This document shows, piece by piece, positions 14,945 to 23,503 of a stretch of DNA of 38,420 nucleotides; positions within the stretch are counted from its first letter, which is position 1; each line of letters starts with the position of its first letter. The translations under genes were made by a program, and so were the position numbers. The notes under the pieces are model-generated. The model saw only the letters and a list, made by a program, of their open reading frames with translations. It was not told where the DNA came from and did not search any database. This DNA comes from Palsa-459 sp035937595. GTDB lineage: Bacteria; Actinomycetota; Acidimicrobiia; Acidimicrobiales; RAAP-2. The DNA lies in NCBI GenBank assembly GCA_035937595.1, contig DASZHS010000006.1:1-38420 (forward strand). Direction: 5' to 3'.

Positions 14945-14960
14945 CCGATCGGGCGATCGG
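14945..14960 (-). terminator. Short inverted repeat after the small barrel gene
   Basis: CCGATCG and CGATCGG with two bases between them lie 15 bases beyond the minus-strand stop at 14976. The loop would need to open a base pair to form. A weak terminator candidate. Confidence 0.25.
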
Positions 14961-14975
14961 TCGTGCGCGTGCGGA

Positions 14976-15260
14976 TCAGGCCGTGACGATGCGCTCGACC
15001 TCGGCCGCACGCTCCTCCGGTGGCCCCGCGAACGCGCCCGGGGTCGTCGAGAGCGCCGGCAGCAGCGTCCCGGTCAGGAACGTGTCGTAGGAGTCCTTCG
15101 AGTCCCAGATGGCCACGACGAGCCAACCGCCCTCGCACGGACCCGCGGCGTGGCCGGTCTGGCCGGCGGGCAGCGCCCCGCCGGGGTGGGCCACGCCGAC
15201 GACGGTGTCGTACTGCTCTTTGGTCCCGCCCTTGAAGTAGTGAGAGATCACGTACGGCAT
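14976..15260 (-). CDS. Small dimeric alpha/beta-barrel-like protein
   Basis: 94 residues from ATG 15260, with a GAGAGGCAGG element upstream. The pattern of an opening strand (YVISHYFKGG), helix (TKEQYDTVV), mid strand (GGWLVVAIWDSKDSY) and a helix over LLPAL resembles ferredoxin-like dimeric barrel proteins of the antibiotic-biosynthesis-monooxygenase kind. That resemblance is structural-pattern level only. There is no membrane helix or signal. Function unknown. Confidence 0.65.
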   Translation of the reverse strand: MPYVISHYFKGGTKEQYDTVVGVAHPGGALPAGQTGHAAGPCEGGWLVVAIWDSKDSYDTFLTGTLLPALSTTPGAFAGPPEERAAEVERIVTA

Positions 15261-15315
15261 GCGCCTGCCTCTCGCGTCGTGGGAGCACGACCCTACCGAG
15301 CGTCTGCTCGCTGCT

Positions 15316-15744
15316 TCAACCGCGACCCGCGGCGGCCTCGCGCCAGCGGCGCAGTCCGGTGACCGCGAGCATGCCGGTCGTGACGAACCCGGCCGCGACG
15401 GCGAGCTGGTTGTCTCGGGAGTGCGCGCGCACCCCATAGGTGTTGGGCTCGAGCAAGAGCCCGATGACGCCGGCGACGCCGATCGCCGCGCATCCGAGGG
15501 CCGCGCGCGCTGTCCGGTCGCCTCGACCGACCCGCGTCGCGAGGAGGAGCGCGCCGACCGGCATCGGCCAAGGCGCGGCGACCGCCGACCCCCAGCCGAG
15601 CAGCAGCCCACGGGGGACCGACACGCCTATGCGGACGCCGAGCGGTCGACCGTCCAGTCGCCCGCGGACCGAGACGATCGACGTGTACACGGACGTGATC
15701 GCGAAGGCGACCGCGGCCGCTCGCACCCCTCGCGTCGGTGTCAC
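15316..15744 (-). CDS. Small four-helix membrane protein after the FtsX-like permease
   Basis: 142 residues from GTG 15744, whose start overlaps the permease stop (GTGA). Hydrophobic stretches at about 8-25, 42-64, 75-93 and 112-128 predict four helices, joined by Arg-rich loops. An LLEPNTYGVR segment precedes the last helix. No family is recognised. Translational coupling suggests an accessory subunit of the permease or a conserved neighbour. Upstream frames extending the N-terminus read as arginine-rich shadow of the permease gene, so the coupled GTG is preferred. Confidence 0.6.
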   Translation of the reverse strand: MTPTRGVRAAAVAFAITSVYTSIVSVRGRLDGRPLGVRIGVSVPRGLLLGWGSAVAAPWPMPVGALLLATRVGRGDRTARAALGCAAIGVAGVIGLLLEPNTYGVRAHSRDNQLAVAAGFVTTGMLAVTGLRRWREAAAGRG

Positions 15745-18257
15745 TCCGCTCGCAGCACGAGCGCCGTCGGGGTTCGCGCGGCGAGGCGACCAGGGATGGC
15801 CGCGACCACGTTCGCAAGGACGAGGGCGCCGATGGTGATCAGGACGATCGAGGTGGACGGGACGCTCGGTGCGGGCACGGCGTTGATCTCCCGGGCGAAG
15901 AGGTCCCACAAGGTCCTGCCGACCACGATCCCGATCGGGACGCCGAGCACGACGCCAATCAGCACGGCGACGCTGGACTGCCAGGCGACCGCCGCGGCGA
16001 GCTGCCGCTGTGTGAAGCCCAGGGTCTTCAGCATCGCAAGGTCCCGGCGGCGCCGTCGGACCGAGGCGAGCAGTGTGAGGCCGAGTGCGGTGACCGCGCC
16101 CAGCGCCAGCGCGAGGCCGAGGAGGGCGGGCGTCGTCCCCATCGACCGATAGTTCACGATCTCGGCCGGACGCAGCACGCGGACGTACCCGCCGGAGGAG
16201 TGCTGGTCGCCCCTCGTGGCGTCGATGGCTCGCTCCGCCGCGATGAGCGAGCGTCGCACCGCGGGGTTGCTGACGCCGGCGCGGAGCCGCACGAGGACGG
16301 CGTTGGGTCCGGGGATGGGGTTCTGCTGTGGATCGAGGAGCTGAGCCGGGAAGTCGCTCGTGGCGACGAGCGCCCCGGTGCCCATCGACATCCCGCCCGC
16401 GATGGCCGGGAACGTCGCGGTGCCGACGATGACGAGGTGACGGGTCGGCAGCCCATGCACGTGCATCGCCACCATGCCCCCCAAGTGCTCGTGGAGCGCC
16501 GCCAGCGTCGCGCCCCCCAGGACGACCTGTGTCGCCGCCTCGAGGCCGTGGCCAGAGAGCAGTGGCGGCGCGACGGCGGCGCCGGGCTGCTCGGCGAGCA
16601 CCTCGACGCGGAGCCCGTCGAGCTGCGCGCCGAGGAAGTTAGCGCCCGACCACGCCTCGACGTATCGCGCATGGTCGAAGACGGCGGCCACCTTCCCCGC
16701 CGGGAGGTCCTCTTGGCCGGCGAAGCCCGACAGCAAGGCCGCGTCCCAGTTCCAGCCGTAGAGCGCCGGGTGCGAGACGAGGGCGTTGAGGCTCGCGCCG
16801 AAGGTCACCGTGCTCACGAGCACCGTGACGGCGAGCACGGCGCCGACCACGGCCGAGCGGACGGGCACGGCGTCACGACCGACGCCGGGGTCGAGTGCGA
16901 GGCGGAGGCCCGTGACCGCCGGGATGGGGAGACCTGCGTTCGCCCCGGCGGTGACCACCCGGCGTTCGCCGCGCCACCGCTCGCGCAGCCGCGGCGACGA
17001 GAGGCGGTCGGTCTCACGCCGGGTGAGGAGCAGCGCGAGCGTGCCGAGGACCAGCACCATGGCCCCGAAGCCGAGGCCGAGCACCGTCGCGTCGACGTCG
17101 ACGCCGGGCGTCGGGAAGACGGGGCGGACCGGCCCGAGTGGCATCAGCGGCGACAGCGCGACCGCGACGGCGACCGCGAGGATCGCCCCCGCAACGACGG
17201 CGACGAGCAGCCCGACGAGCACGTCCGCGAACGCCATGGCACGGTCGGCGCCGAGCGAACGGAGCGCCGCGGCCTCCCCCGCCCCTCGACGGAGCAGCCG
17301 TCCCATGAGCTGACCGGCGATGAGCAGGAGCGCGAGGCCCGCGATCGCACCGAAGACGCCGAGCGCGATCGCCTCGGGCTTGATGGCGCGCTGGGCCTCC
17401 GTGGTGGTCTGCGCGGGCGAGCCGTTGTTCCCCGGGGCGAAGCCGGCGATCGGCGTGATCCTGATCGCCCCCGCGAGGACCTGCTTTTCGTGCTGCCCTC
17501 CGCCGCGAACGATGATCGCCATACCGGAGTAGTACGCGCAGCACGGCGCCAGCTCGGCCGTCAGCGCGGGCGAGAGGAGCACGGAGGCGTCGCCGAGTCG
17601 ATCGATGTCGGACTGGACCACGGAGTGGGGGAACACCACCTCGCCGACCAGCTTCATCCGCGCGACCCGGTAGGGGGGCCCGTTGTAGGTCGGGGAGAGG
17701 GACTCGGCGTCCGTGTAGATCGGGAAGCTGATCACCGAGCCGATGTGGACGCCCATCTCCGCCGCCGCCTGGGCGTTCATGACGGCCTCGTCGGCGCGGC
17801 GGGGGTCGAACAGGCGCCCGGCGACGACGGTGACGCGATCCTGGGTGAGGTACTGGCCGCCGAGACCGCCGAAGAACGTGGGCGGCGTCTCGCCGGGCGC
17901 GACGTGCTCGTGGACGCCGCCGAGGTGCGACAGGTCGATGGTGCCGTCGAAGCCGACGTCGGTGACGGCATGCGCCACGTAGGGCAGGTCCGCGATCGCC
18001 TCGTTCACCGCCGCGTCGTAGCCCTTGGTCACCCCGAGGTGGGGGTTCGCGAGGCCCGTGAACACCTGCATCGTCGCGGTGTTGGTGCTCGCGAGGTAGA
18101 CGGGGAACGACGACGCGGTGCGCCGCGCGCCCGCGAGCGCACCCATCGACACGCCGCCGACCAGCCCGAGCAGCACGACGACGCTGAGGTACCCGCCCCA
18201 CCGTCTCGCGACGGTCGCACGGATCCGGTAGCCGGCGACGCGCAGGAGGGGACCCAT
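15741..18257 (-). CDS. Large FtsX/MacB-type ABC transporter permease
   Basis: 838 residues from ATG 18257. The plan is a membrane helix near 17-38, a long extracytoplasmic domain, three helices around 300-430, a helix near 490, a second extracytoplasmic domain and three C-terminal helices (about 710-830). That is the duplicated FtsX layout of large ABC permeases. GEAAALRSLGADRAM and RDLAMLKTLGFTQRQ are the cytoplasmic coupling segments facing the ATPase, one per module. Such permeases transmit ATP hydrolysis to move lipids, lipoproteins or peptides, or to control wall enzymes. No ATP-binding gene lies beside it in this window, so its partner must be elsewhere. Confidence 0.88.
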   Translation of the reverse strand: MGPLLRVAGYRIRATVARRWGGYLSVVVLLGLVGGVSMGALAGARRTASSFPVYLASTNTATMQVFTGLANPHLGVTKGYDAAVNEAIADLPYVAHAVTDVGFDGTIDLSHLGGVHEHVAPGETPPTFFGGLGGQYLTQDRVTVVAGRLFDPRRADEAVMNAQAAAEMGVHIGSVISFPIYTDAESLSPTYNGPPYRVARMKLVGEVVFPHSVVQSDIDRLGDASVLLSPALTAELAPCCAYYSGMAIIVRGGGQHEKQVLAGAIRITPIAGFAPGNNGSPAQTTTEAQRAIKPEAIALGVFGAIAGLALLLIAGQLMGRLLRRGAGEAAALRSLGADRAMAFADVLVGLLVAVVAGAILAVAVAVALSPLMPLGPVRPVFPTPGVDVDATVLGLGFGAMVLVLGTLALLLTRRETDRLSSPRLRERWRGERRVVTAGANAGLPIPAVTGLRLALDPGVGRDAVPVRSAVVGAVLAVTVLVSTVTFGASLNALVSHPALYGWNWDAALLSGFAGQEDLPAGKVAAVFDHARYVEAWSGANFLGAQLDGLRVEVLAEQPGAAVAPPLLSGHGLEAATQVVLGGATLAALHEHLGGMVAMHVHGLPTRHLVIVGTATFPAIAGGMSMGTGALVATSDFPAQLLDPQQNPIPGPNAVLVRLRAGVSNPAVRRSLIAAERAIDATRGDQHSSGGYVRVLRPAEIVNYRSMGTTPALLGLALALGAVTALGLTLLASVRRRRRDLAMLKTLGFTQRQLAAAVAWQSSVAVLIGVVLGVPIGIVVGRTLWDLFAREINAVPAPSVPSTSIVLITIGALVLANVVAAIPGRLAARTPTALVLRAE

Positions 18258-18427
18258 GACGCCCGAGAGTCTCCCGTCCCCGCGCGCGCGTGTCGGGGTG
18301 GCTGGCCGCACGGGACGGCTCGTGGTACTACGACCGCCGACGCACGGCGACGCCGGGTCGGTGAGGTCGCCCGGTGGCTGGTTTCGTGCGATCGTGTGGG
18401 TCCACCGAGTGGCGAGGAGGTCCGCGG

Positions 18428-20185
18428 ATGCTCGACGTCGTGATCAAGGGCGGGGCCATCGTCGACGGCACCGGGGCCCCCCGCTACACCGCGGACGTCG
18501 GGGTGCGCGATGGCGTGATCGCCGAGCTCGGGACCATCACGAGCGACGCGCGGGACGTCGTCGACGCCGACGGGGCACTCGTCACGCCTGGCTTCGTCGA
18601 CGTCCACACCCACTACGACGGCCAGGCGACCTGGGACGACGCGCTCGAGCCGTCCGCGTCGAACGGCGTCACCACGCTCGTCATGGGCAACTGCGGCGTC
18701 GGCTTCGCCCCGGTGCGTGCCGGCGACCACGACGCGCTGATCGACCTCATGGAGGGCGTGGAGGACATCCCTGGCTCCGCCCTCAGCGTGGGCATGCCCT
18801 GGGGGGACTGGGAGACCTTCGGCGAGTACCTCGACGTGCTCGCGGCGCGGCGGTTCAGCCTCGACGTCGCCGCGCAGGTCCCGCACGGCGCGGTCCGCTT
18901 CTACGTGATGGGCGAGCGCGGGGCGGCCAACGAGGACGCGACGGACGAGGACCTCGCCGCCATGGCCGCGATCGTGCGCGACGCCCTCGCCGCGGGCGCG
19001 GTCGGGTTCTCCACGTCGCGGACGATCGGCCACCGCGCAAGGTCCGGGCGCCCGGTGCCCGGCACCTTCGCACCTGAAGCGGAGCTCCTCGCGCTCGCCG
19101 CCGCGTTCCGACCCTTCGGTCGCGGCGTCTTCGAGGCGATCGTCGCCGGCACGATCGGGAGCCTCGAGCGCCTCGGCGGCGAGACGACCAAGCCGATCGA
19201 GGAGCTGCCGCTCCTCGAGGCGGTGTCGCGGGCGAGCGGGCGGCCCGTCACCTTCACCGTCGCCCAGCTCTTCGAGGACCCCGAGCACTGGCGCCTCGTG
19301 CTCGACGCGGCGGCCGCAGCGAATCGCACCGGCGCCCAGCTGCGCCCCCAGATCATCCCGCGGTCCGTCACGATCATGACGAGCCTCGACGCCTACCACC
19401 TGTTCATGGGGCGTCCGACCTACCAGAAGCTCGCACACCTGCCCCTGCACGACCGCGTCGCCGAGCTGCGGCGGGACGAGGTGCGCGAGGCGATCCTCGC
19501 TGAGCGCAGCGCAGCGGGGGACCCACAGGACTTCTCGTCGCTCATCGTGGAGCTCTTCCAGATCGCCCTCCCGCTCACGTTCCCGCTCACCGAGCCGCTC
19601 GACTACGAGCCCGAGCTCTCGAGGTCGGTCTCCGCGATGGCCGCCGCCAAGGGGATCGACCCCGTCGCGCACATGTACGACCTGCTCTTGGAGGACGACG
19701 GACGGGCGTTCTACGCGCTGTTCGGGTCCAACTTCGTCGGCGGCTCCCTCGACGCCTGCCGCGAGATGCTCTCGCACCCCGACACGGTCACGGGCCTCGG
19801 CGATGCCGGCGCGCACGTCAACCTGATCTCGGACTGCTCGGCGTCGACGTTCCACCTCACCCACTGGGGCAGGGACCGCGCCCGCGGTGAGCGCCTCGCG
19901 GTCGAGCTGCTCGTGCGCAAGCTGAGCGCGACGAACGCCGAGCTCTACGGCCTGCAGGATCGCGGCACCGTCACGGTGGGTCAGCGGGCGGACCTCAACG
20001 TGATCGACTTCGACCGGCTCCGGATCCGCGCCCCCGAGCTGCGCTTCGACCTGCCGGCGGGCGCGAGCCGGATCCTCCAGGGGGCAGAGGGCTACCTGGC
20101 GACGCTGGTCGCGGGCACCGTCACGCGCCGCGACGACGCCGACACCGGGGAGCGGCCCGGCCGTCTGGTGCGCGCCGGCGCCTGA
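18428..20185 (+). CDS. Amidohydrolase of the D-aminoacylase (N-acyl-D-amino-acid deacylase) type
   Basis: 585 residues from ATG 18428, with GGAGG about 8 bases upstream. The N-terminal beta-sandwich portion leads to VDVHTHYDGQATWD (H60, H62, metal ligands) and GNCGVGFAP (C89), the Cys and His set of D-aminoacylase-like amidohydrolases. GDAGAHVNLI near 460 carries the late catalytic Asp, and the C-terminus returns to the sandwich (VGQRADLNVIDFD). Members remove acyl groups from N-acyl-D-amino acids or hydrolyse related amides. The exact substrate is not readable. No signal peptide; cytosolic. It diverges from the FtsX-type permease across 170 bases. Confidence 0.88.
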   Translation: MLDVVIKGGAIVDGTGAPRYTADVGVRDGVIAELGTITSDARDVVDADGALVTPGFVDVHTHYDGQATWDDALEPSASNGVTTLVMGNCGVGFAPVRAGDHDALIDLMEGVEDIPGSALSVGMPWGDWETFGEYLDVLAARRFSLDVAAQVPHGAVRFYVMGERGAANEDATDEDLAAMAAIVRDALAAGAVGFSTSRTIGHRARSGRPVPGTFAPEAELLALAAAFRPFGRGVFEAIVAGTIGSLERLGGETTKPIEELPLLEAVSRASGRPVTFTVAQLFEDPEHWRLVLDAAAAANRTGAQLRPQIIPRSVTIMTSLDAYHLFMGRPTYQKLAHLPLHDRVAELRRDEVREAILAERSAAGDPQDFSSLIVELFQIALPLTFPLTEPLDYEPELSRSVSAMAAAKGIDPVAHMYDLLLEDDGRAFYALFGSNFVGGSLDACREMLSHPDTVTGLGDAGAHVNLISDCSASTFHLTHWGRDRARGERLAVELLVRKLSATNAELYGLQDRGTVTVGQRADLNVIDFDRLRIRAPELRFDLPAGASRILQGAEGYLATLVAGTVTRRDDADTGERPGRLVRAGA

Positions 20186-20190
20186 GCCGC

Positions 20191-20206
20191 CGCCCCGATC
20201 GGGGTG
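20191..20206 (+). terminator. GC-rich palindrome after the amidohydrolase gene
   Basis: CCCCGATCGGGG (20193-20204), with two further pairs including one G-T, starts 5 bases after the stop at 20185. It can form a short hairpin with a GATC loop. There is no T-run; candidate terminator. Confidence 0.35.
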
Positions 20207-20275
20207 CGGCCGTCGAGAGAGCGCAGCGCGGAGGACGTCGGTACGCTGCGCGGCGGACCGAGCCAGGGAGCTGCC

Positions 20276-20818
20276 GTGAACGACTTCTCGACCGACCTCG
20301 AGACGCTGCGCCGCAACGCGCGTGCCCACATGGACGAAGGGCCTATCACCGAGGCGTACGGCGCGGACCGCACGCGGGTCATCGCGGTGCTGAATGAGGT
20401 GCTCGCCACCGAGCTCGTCTGCGTGCTGCGCTACAAGCGCCACTACTACATGGCGCAGGGGCTGAACTCGGGGCCGGTTGCCGCCGAGTTCCTTGAGCAC
20501 GCCGGCGAGGAGCAGAGCCACGCCGACATGGTCGCGACGCGCATCGTCCAGCTCCAGGGCGAGCCCGACTTCAACCCGGCGACGCTCGTCTCGCGCAGCC
20601 ACGCCGAGTACGTGCCGGGCAGCGGCCTCGTCGACATGATCCAGGAGGATCTCGTCGCCGAGCGCATCGCGATCGCCTCGTACCAAGAGATCGTCCGCTG
20701 GCTCGGCGATGGCGACGTGACGAGCCGCCGGATGATCGAGGAGATCCTGGCGGTCGAGGAGGAGCACGCCGACGACCTGCTCAACCTGCTGAAGCAGATG
20801 GGACCGGGCGCCGGCTGA
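20276..20818 (+). CDS. Bacterioferritin-like di-iron protein
   Basis: 180 residues from GTG 20276 (AGGGAG upstream). A four-helix ferritin-like fold is indicated. E46 lies in the first helix and E79-x2-H82 (EEQSH) in the second; E124 or E129 is in the third and E161-x2-H164 (EEEHADDL) in the fourth. These are the paired Glu and Glu-x2-His ligands of a di-iron centre. Bacterioferritins store iron or consume peroxide. The length exceeds the typical 155-160 because of an N-terminal extension of about 25 residues. I see no Met clearly placed as the heme ligand, so a heme-free ferritin-like protein is as likely as a true bacterioferritin. Confidence 0.85.
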   Translation: MNDFSTDLETLRRNARAHMDEGPITEAYGADRTRVIAVLNEVLATELVCVLRYKRHYYMAQGLNSGPVAAEFLEHAGEEQSHADMVATRIVQLQGEPDFNPATLVSRSHAEYVPGSGLVDMIQEDLVAERIAIASYQEIVRWLGDGDVTSRRMIEEILAVEEEHADDLLNLLKQMGPGAG

Positions 20819-20933
20819 GGAGCGGCGGGTCCGCGGCAGGCGGGCCCCCGTCCGGGGCGGCCGTCCTGTCGTTTCGGTGTGCCCTTCGCCGGGTAGGACC
20901 TCGACGGCGCATCCGGAGCGAGGAGGGACCGAG

Positions 20934-21221
20934 ATGGACCAGGAGTGGATGGCCGAGGCACGGTGTCGCGACCTACCGCCGGGCCTCTTCTTCCCCACCA
21001 ACAGCACGGGCGTGGCCGCGGCGCGACGCGTGTGCGCGACGTGCGACGTCGCGAGCGCGTGTCTCGAGTACGCGCTCGCGGAGCACATCGAGCACGGCAT
21101 CTGGGGCGGGACGAGCGAGCGTGAGCGTCGCAGGATCGGCCGGGTGCGCCGGGTGCAAGGCACGAGACGGCAGGGCCCGGAGCGTACGATCGGCAGGTGG
21201 CTCCCGCTGACGCGGCGGTAG
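20934..21221 (+). CDS. WhiB-family iron-sulfur regulator
   Basis: 95 residues from ATG 20934, with a strong GAGGAGGGA site upstream. The four cluster-binding cysteines C11, C34, C37 and C43 give the family spacing (C-x22-C-x2-C-x5-C), followed by GIWGGT (55-60) and an Arg-rich tail. WhiB-like proteins hold a [4Fe-4S] cluster, bind sigma factor region 4 and DNA, and control development, redox response or drug resistance in actinomycetes. Which WhiB class this is cannot be told. It lies 19 bases before the MscS-like gene, so the two may be cotranscribed. Confidence 0.93.
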   Translation: MDQEWMAEARCRDLPPGLFFPTNSTGVAAARRVCATCDVASACLEYALAEHIEHGIWGGTSERERRRIGRVRRVQGTRRQGPERTIGRWLPLTRR

Positions 21222-21240
21222 CGGATCGGACGAGCTCGCG

Positions 21241-21927
21241 GTGAGCCGATCGGCCGACCCGGCACCGCTCACCGTTCCCCCCACGACGCGCGACCAGCTG
21301 CGCTCCGCGCGTCGTCGGCTCACCCTGGCCGCGGTCTGTGGCGTCGCCGCGGTCGCGGTGCTCTCGGTGAGCGCGGACCTCGGCGACGTCCACGGCCACT
21401 CGCTCCAGCAGAAGCTCTTCGCGATCCTCGGGGCGACGGCGTTCCTCGTGCTCTCGGTGGTCGGCGTCCGGGCCTGCGCCGACGGGCTGGCGTCACTCGT
21501 CGGGATCGCGGGTGGCGTCTCGAGCGTCGGGGCGGTCCGGATCGTCGTCGGCATCACGGGCTACACGATCGTCGTGTTCGCCTGCCTCGGACTGCTCGGC
21601 GTCCCGGTCCAGCGCCTCTTGGTGGGTGGCGCGGTCGCCGGCGTCATCCTCGGCATCGCCGCCCAGCAGACGCTCGGCAACGTCTTCGCCGGCATCGTGC
21701 TGCTGCTCGCCCGGCCCTTCACGCTGGGCGAGCGGGTGCGGGTCCGGGCGGGCTCGCTCGGCGGGGTCTTCGAGGGCGTCGTCACCGCGATGAACCTCGT
21801 CTACGTGACCATCGAGACGGACGAGGGGCGGGTCAACGTCCCGAACGCGACGCTGCTCGCGGTCGGCATCGGCCCTGCGCCGCGCGCCGATGGCCCGGCG
21901 GCGGCGACGTCCGCGCCGGTCGAGTAG
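21241..21927 (+). CDS. Short MscS-type mechanosensitive channel protein
   Basis: 228 residues from GTG 21241 (SD weak). Helices at about 27-45, 60-75 and 96-116 lead to the pore helix and beta domain: VGGAVAGVILGIAAQQTLGN, then LARPFTLGERVRVRAG, EGVVTAMNLVYVTIETDEGR and NVPNATLLA. These match the MscS pore and middle domains. Family members usually continue about 80 residues into a C-terminal alpha/beta cage; here the protein ends soon after the beta domain in an Ala/Pro-rich tail. It may still gate on membrane tension. Ten bases separate it from the LLM gene. Confidence 0.85.
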   Translation: MSRSADPAPLTVPPTTRDQLRSARRRLTLAAVCGVAAVAVLSVSADLGDVHGHSLQQKLFAILGATAFLVLSVVGVRACADGLASLVGIAGGVSSVGAVRIVVGITGYTIVVFACLGLLGVPVQRLLVGGAVAGVILGIAAQQTLGNVFAGIVLLLARPFTLGERVRVRAGSLGGVFEGVVTAMNLVYVTIETDEGRVNVPNATLLAVGIGPAPRADGPAAATSAPVE

Positions 21928-21936
21928 AAGTGCCGG

Positions 21937-22821
21937 ATGCATCTCGACCTGCACGTCTGGCGGTTCGACTGGGCGGGGCCATCCTCCGAGCTCGGCGCGA
22001 ACGTGGCGGACCTGGCCCGACGCGCGGAGTCGCTCGGCGTCCGCACGCTCTCGTTCATGGACCACTACTTCCAGATGGAGATGGCCGCGCCCGCGACCGA
22101 CCCGATGCTCGAGGGCTACACGGCGCTCGGCTTCGTCGCGGGTGTCACCGACACGCTGCGGCTGCGCCTGTTGGTCACCGGCGTCACGTACCGCCACCCT
22201 GGGCTGCTCGCCAAGATCGTGGCCACGCTCGACGTGCTGTCCGCCGGTCGCGCCGAGCTCGGCGTCGGAGCGGCGTGGTACGAGCGCGAGCACACGGGTC
22301 TCGGCGTGCCCTACCCCCCGACGGCCGAGCGCTTCGAGCGCCTTGAAGAGACGCTGCAGATCTGCCTGCAGATGTGGGGTGACGACGACGGCCCCTACCG
22401 CGGGATGCACTACGAGCTCGCCGAGACGCTGTGCCGGCCTCGGGTGGTCTCTGCTCCCCGGCCCCGCATCCTCATCGGCGGGGGAGGCGAGCGAAAGACG
22501 CTGCGCCTCGTCGCCAAGTACGCCGACGCGTGCAACATCTTCGGGTCGACCGAGGAGATCGCGCACAAGCTCGACGTGCTCCGTGCGCACTGCGACGACG
22601 TCGGACGCGACGTCAAAGAGATCGAGGTCACGACGATGTTCCGGAACCTGCCGCCCGCTCCGAGCGCGGACGACGTCGTCCACGCCGCCGAGGAGCTCGC
22701 CGCGATCGGCGTCTCGACGCTCGTGACCGGACCCGTGGGCGAGGACCCGGCGGGCTGGCTCGAGTCGACGTTCGGGCCGGTCATGGACCGGATCGCGGCC
22801 ATCGAGCCCGCCGCGCTCTGA
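21937..22821 (+). CDS. LLM-class (F420-dependent) flavin-like oxidoreductase
   Basis: 294 residues from ATG 21937. It has a luciferase-like TIM barrel: an opening strand, SLGVRTLSFMDHYFQ, LLVTGVTYRHPGLLAK, LDVLSAGRAELGVGAAW, then GGGGERKTLRLVAKYADA and a late GVSTLVTGP strand. The RHP and SGGR-type segments are typical of actinomycete LLM proteins that use coenzyme F420. Reaction and substrate are unknown. A strong hairpin follows the stop. Cytosolic. Confidence 0.9.
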   Translation: MHLDLHVWRFDWAGPSSELGANVADLARRAESLGVRTLSFMDHYFQMEMAAPATDPMLEGYTALGFVAGVTDTLRLRLLVTGVTYRHPGLLAKIVATLDVLSAGRAELGVGAAWYEREHTGLGVPYPPTAERFERLEETLQICLQMWGDDDGPYRGMHYELAETLCRPRVVSAPRPRILIGGGGERKTLRLVAKYADACNIFGSTEEIAHKLDVLRAHCDDVGRDVKEIEVTTMFRNLPPAPSADDVVHAAEELAAIGVSTLVTGPVGEDPAGWLESTFGPVMDRIAAIEPAAL

Positions 22822-22864
22822 CGCCCGGGTCGGACCGGGCTACCGCACGCACGAGAGACCGGCG

Positions 22865-22898
22865 CCCACGAAGGCGCCCTCGCGGGCGCCCTCGTGGG
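22865..22898 (+). terminator. Strong hairpin after the LLM oxidoreductase gene
   Basis: A 14-bp stem (CCCACGAAGGCGCC with GGCGCCCTCGTGGG, one A-C mismatch) closes a six-base loop, 43 bases after the stop at 22821 and before the sigma factor gene. It is the clearest terminator-like hairpin in the window, although a T-run is absent. Confidence 0.55.
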
Positions 22899-22948
22899 GA
22901 GCAGCTCTGCGCCGGTACGGGGACGTCGCGAGCGGACAGAGTGTTCCT

Positions 22949-23488
22949 GTGGCCACTCCGGCGAAGGGTCGGCTCGAAGAGCTCGTGGGGGCCCACGGCG
23001 CCGCGATCGCGAACTACCTCCGCCGGCGCCTCTACCCCCTCTCGAACGAGGACCTCGACGACCTGGTGGAAGAGACGTTCGTCGTGCTCTGGCGGCGCCT
23101 CGACGACGTCCCGACGGGCGAGTCGGAGCGTCCCTGGGTCATTGGCGTGGCGCGGCACGTGCTCCACAACGCCCACCGGGCGCATCGCCGACGCCAGCGC
23201 CACGAGGCGCGCGTCCGACCCGTCGGCGGCGCCGCTTCGGCGGAGGACGAGGCGATGGCGGACCTCGCCGGCCGTGAGGCGCTCGACGCCCTGGGCGAGG
23301 CGGACCGCGACCTGCTCCGGCTGCACTTCTGGGATGGCGTCGACGTCCACGGCCTCGCGGTCGTCCTCGGCGTCTCTTCGAACGCCGCAGGGACCCGGCT
23401 CTCTCGGGCGAAGGCGCGCTTCTTGGACGAGCTCGCCGCGGTCGAGGCGCGGCGTACCGCGGGACCCCCGTCGGACATGCACGGCTAG
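22949..23488 (+). CDS. ECF-type RNA polymerase sigma factor
   Basis: 179 residues from GTG 22949; no clear SD is visible. Region 2 runs from about 8 to 85 (AIANYLRRRLY, EDLDDLVEETFVVLWRRLDD, WVIGVARHVLHNAHR). Region 4 runs from about 110 to 162 (REALDALGEADRDLLRLHFW and a helix-turn-helix around LAVVLGVSSNAAGTRLSRAK). There is no region 1 or 3, as in extracytoplasmic-function sigma factors. The following gene encodes a membrane protein with a cytoplasmic N-terminus, the usual place of the anti-sigma partner. The regulon is unknown. Confidence 0.92.
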   Translation: MATPAKGRLEELVGAHGAAIANYLRRRLYPLSNEDLDDLVEETFVVLWRRLDDVPTGESERPWVIGVARHVLHNAHRAHRRRQRHEARVRPVGGAASAEDEAMADLAGREALDALGEADRDLLRLHFWDGVDVHGLAVVLGVSSNAAGTRLSRAKARFLDELAAVEARRTAGPPSDMHG

Positions 23489-23503
23489 ATGGGAGACCGC
23501 GAC

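Noticed and set aside
15738..18443. A 901-codon plus-strand frame over the FtsX-type permease
   Set aside because: Antisense shadow; Arg/Asp/Gly-rich with no domain, while the opposite strand gives a complete permease.
20837..20873. GC-rich imperfect inverted repeat after the ferritin-like gene
   Set aside because: The arms pair only partly and several foldings compete, so a terminator call was not supportable.
18029..21265. A 1078-codon minus-strand frame over the amidohydrolase and ferritin-like genes
   Set aside because: It lies opposite well-identified plus-strand genes and reads as charged, repetitive shadow sequence.
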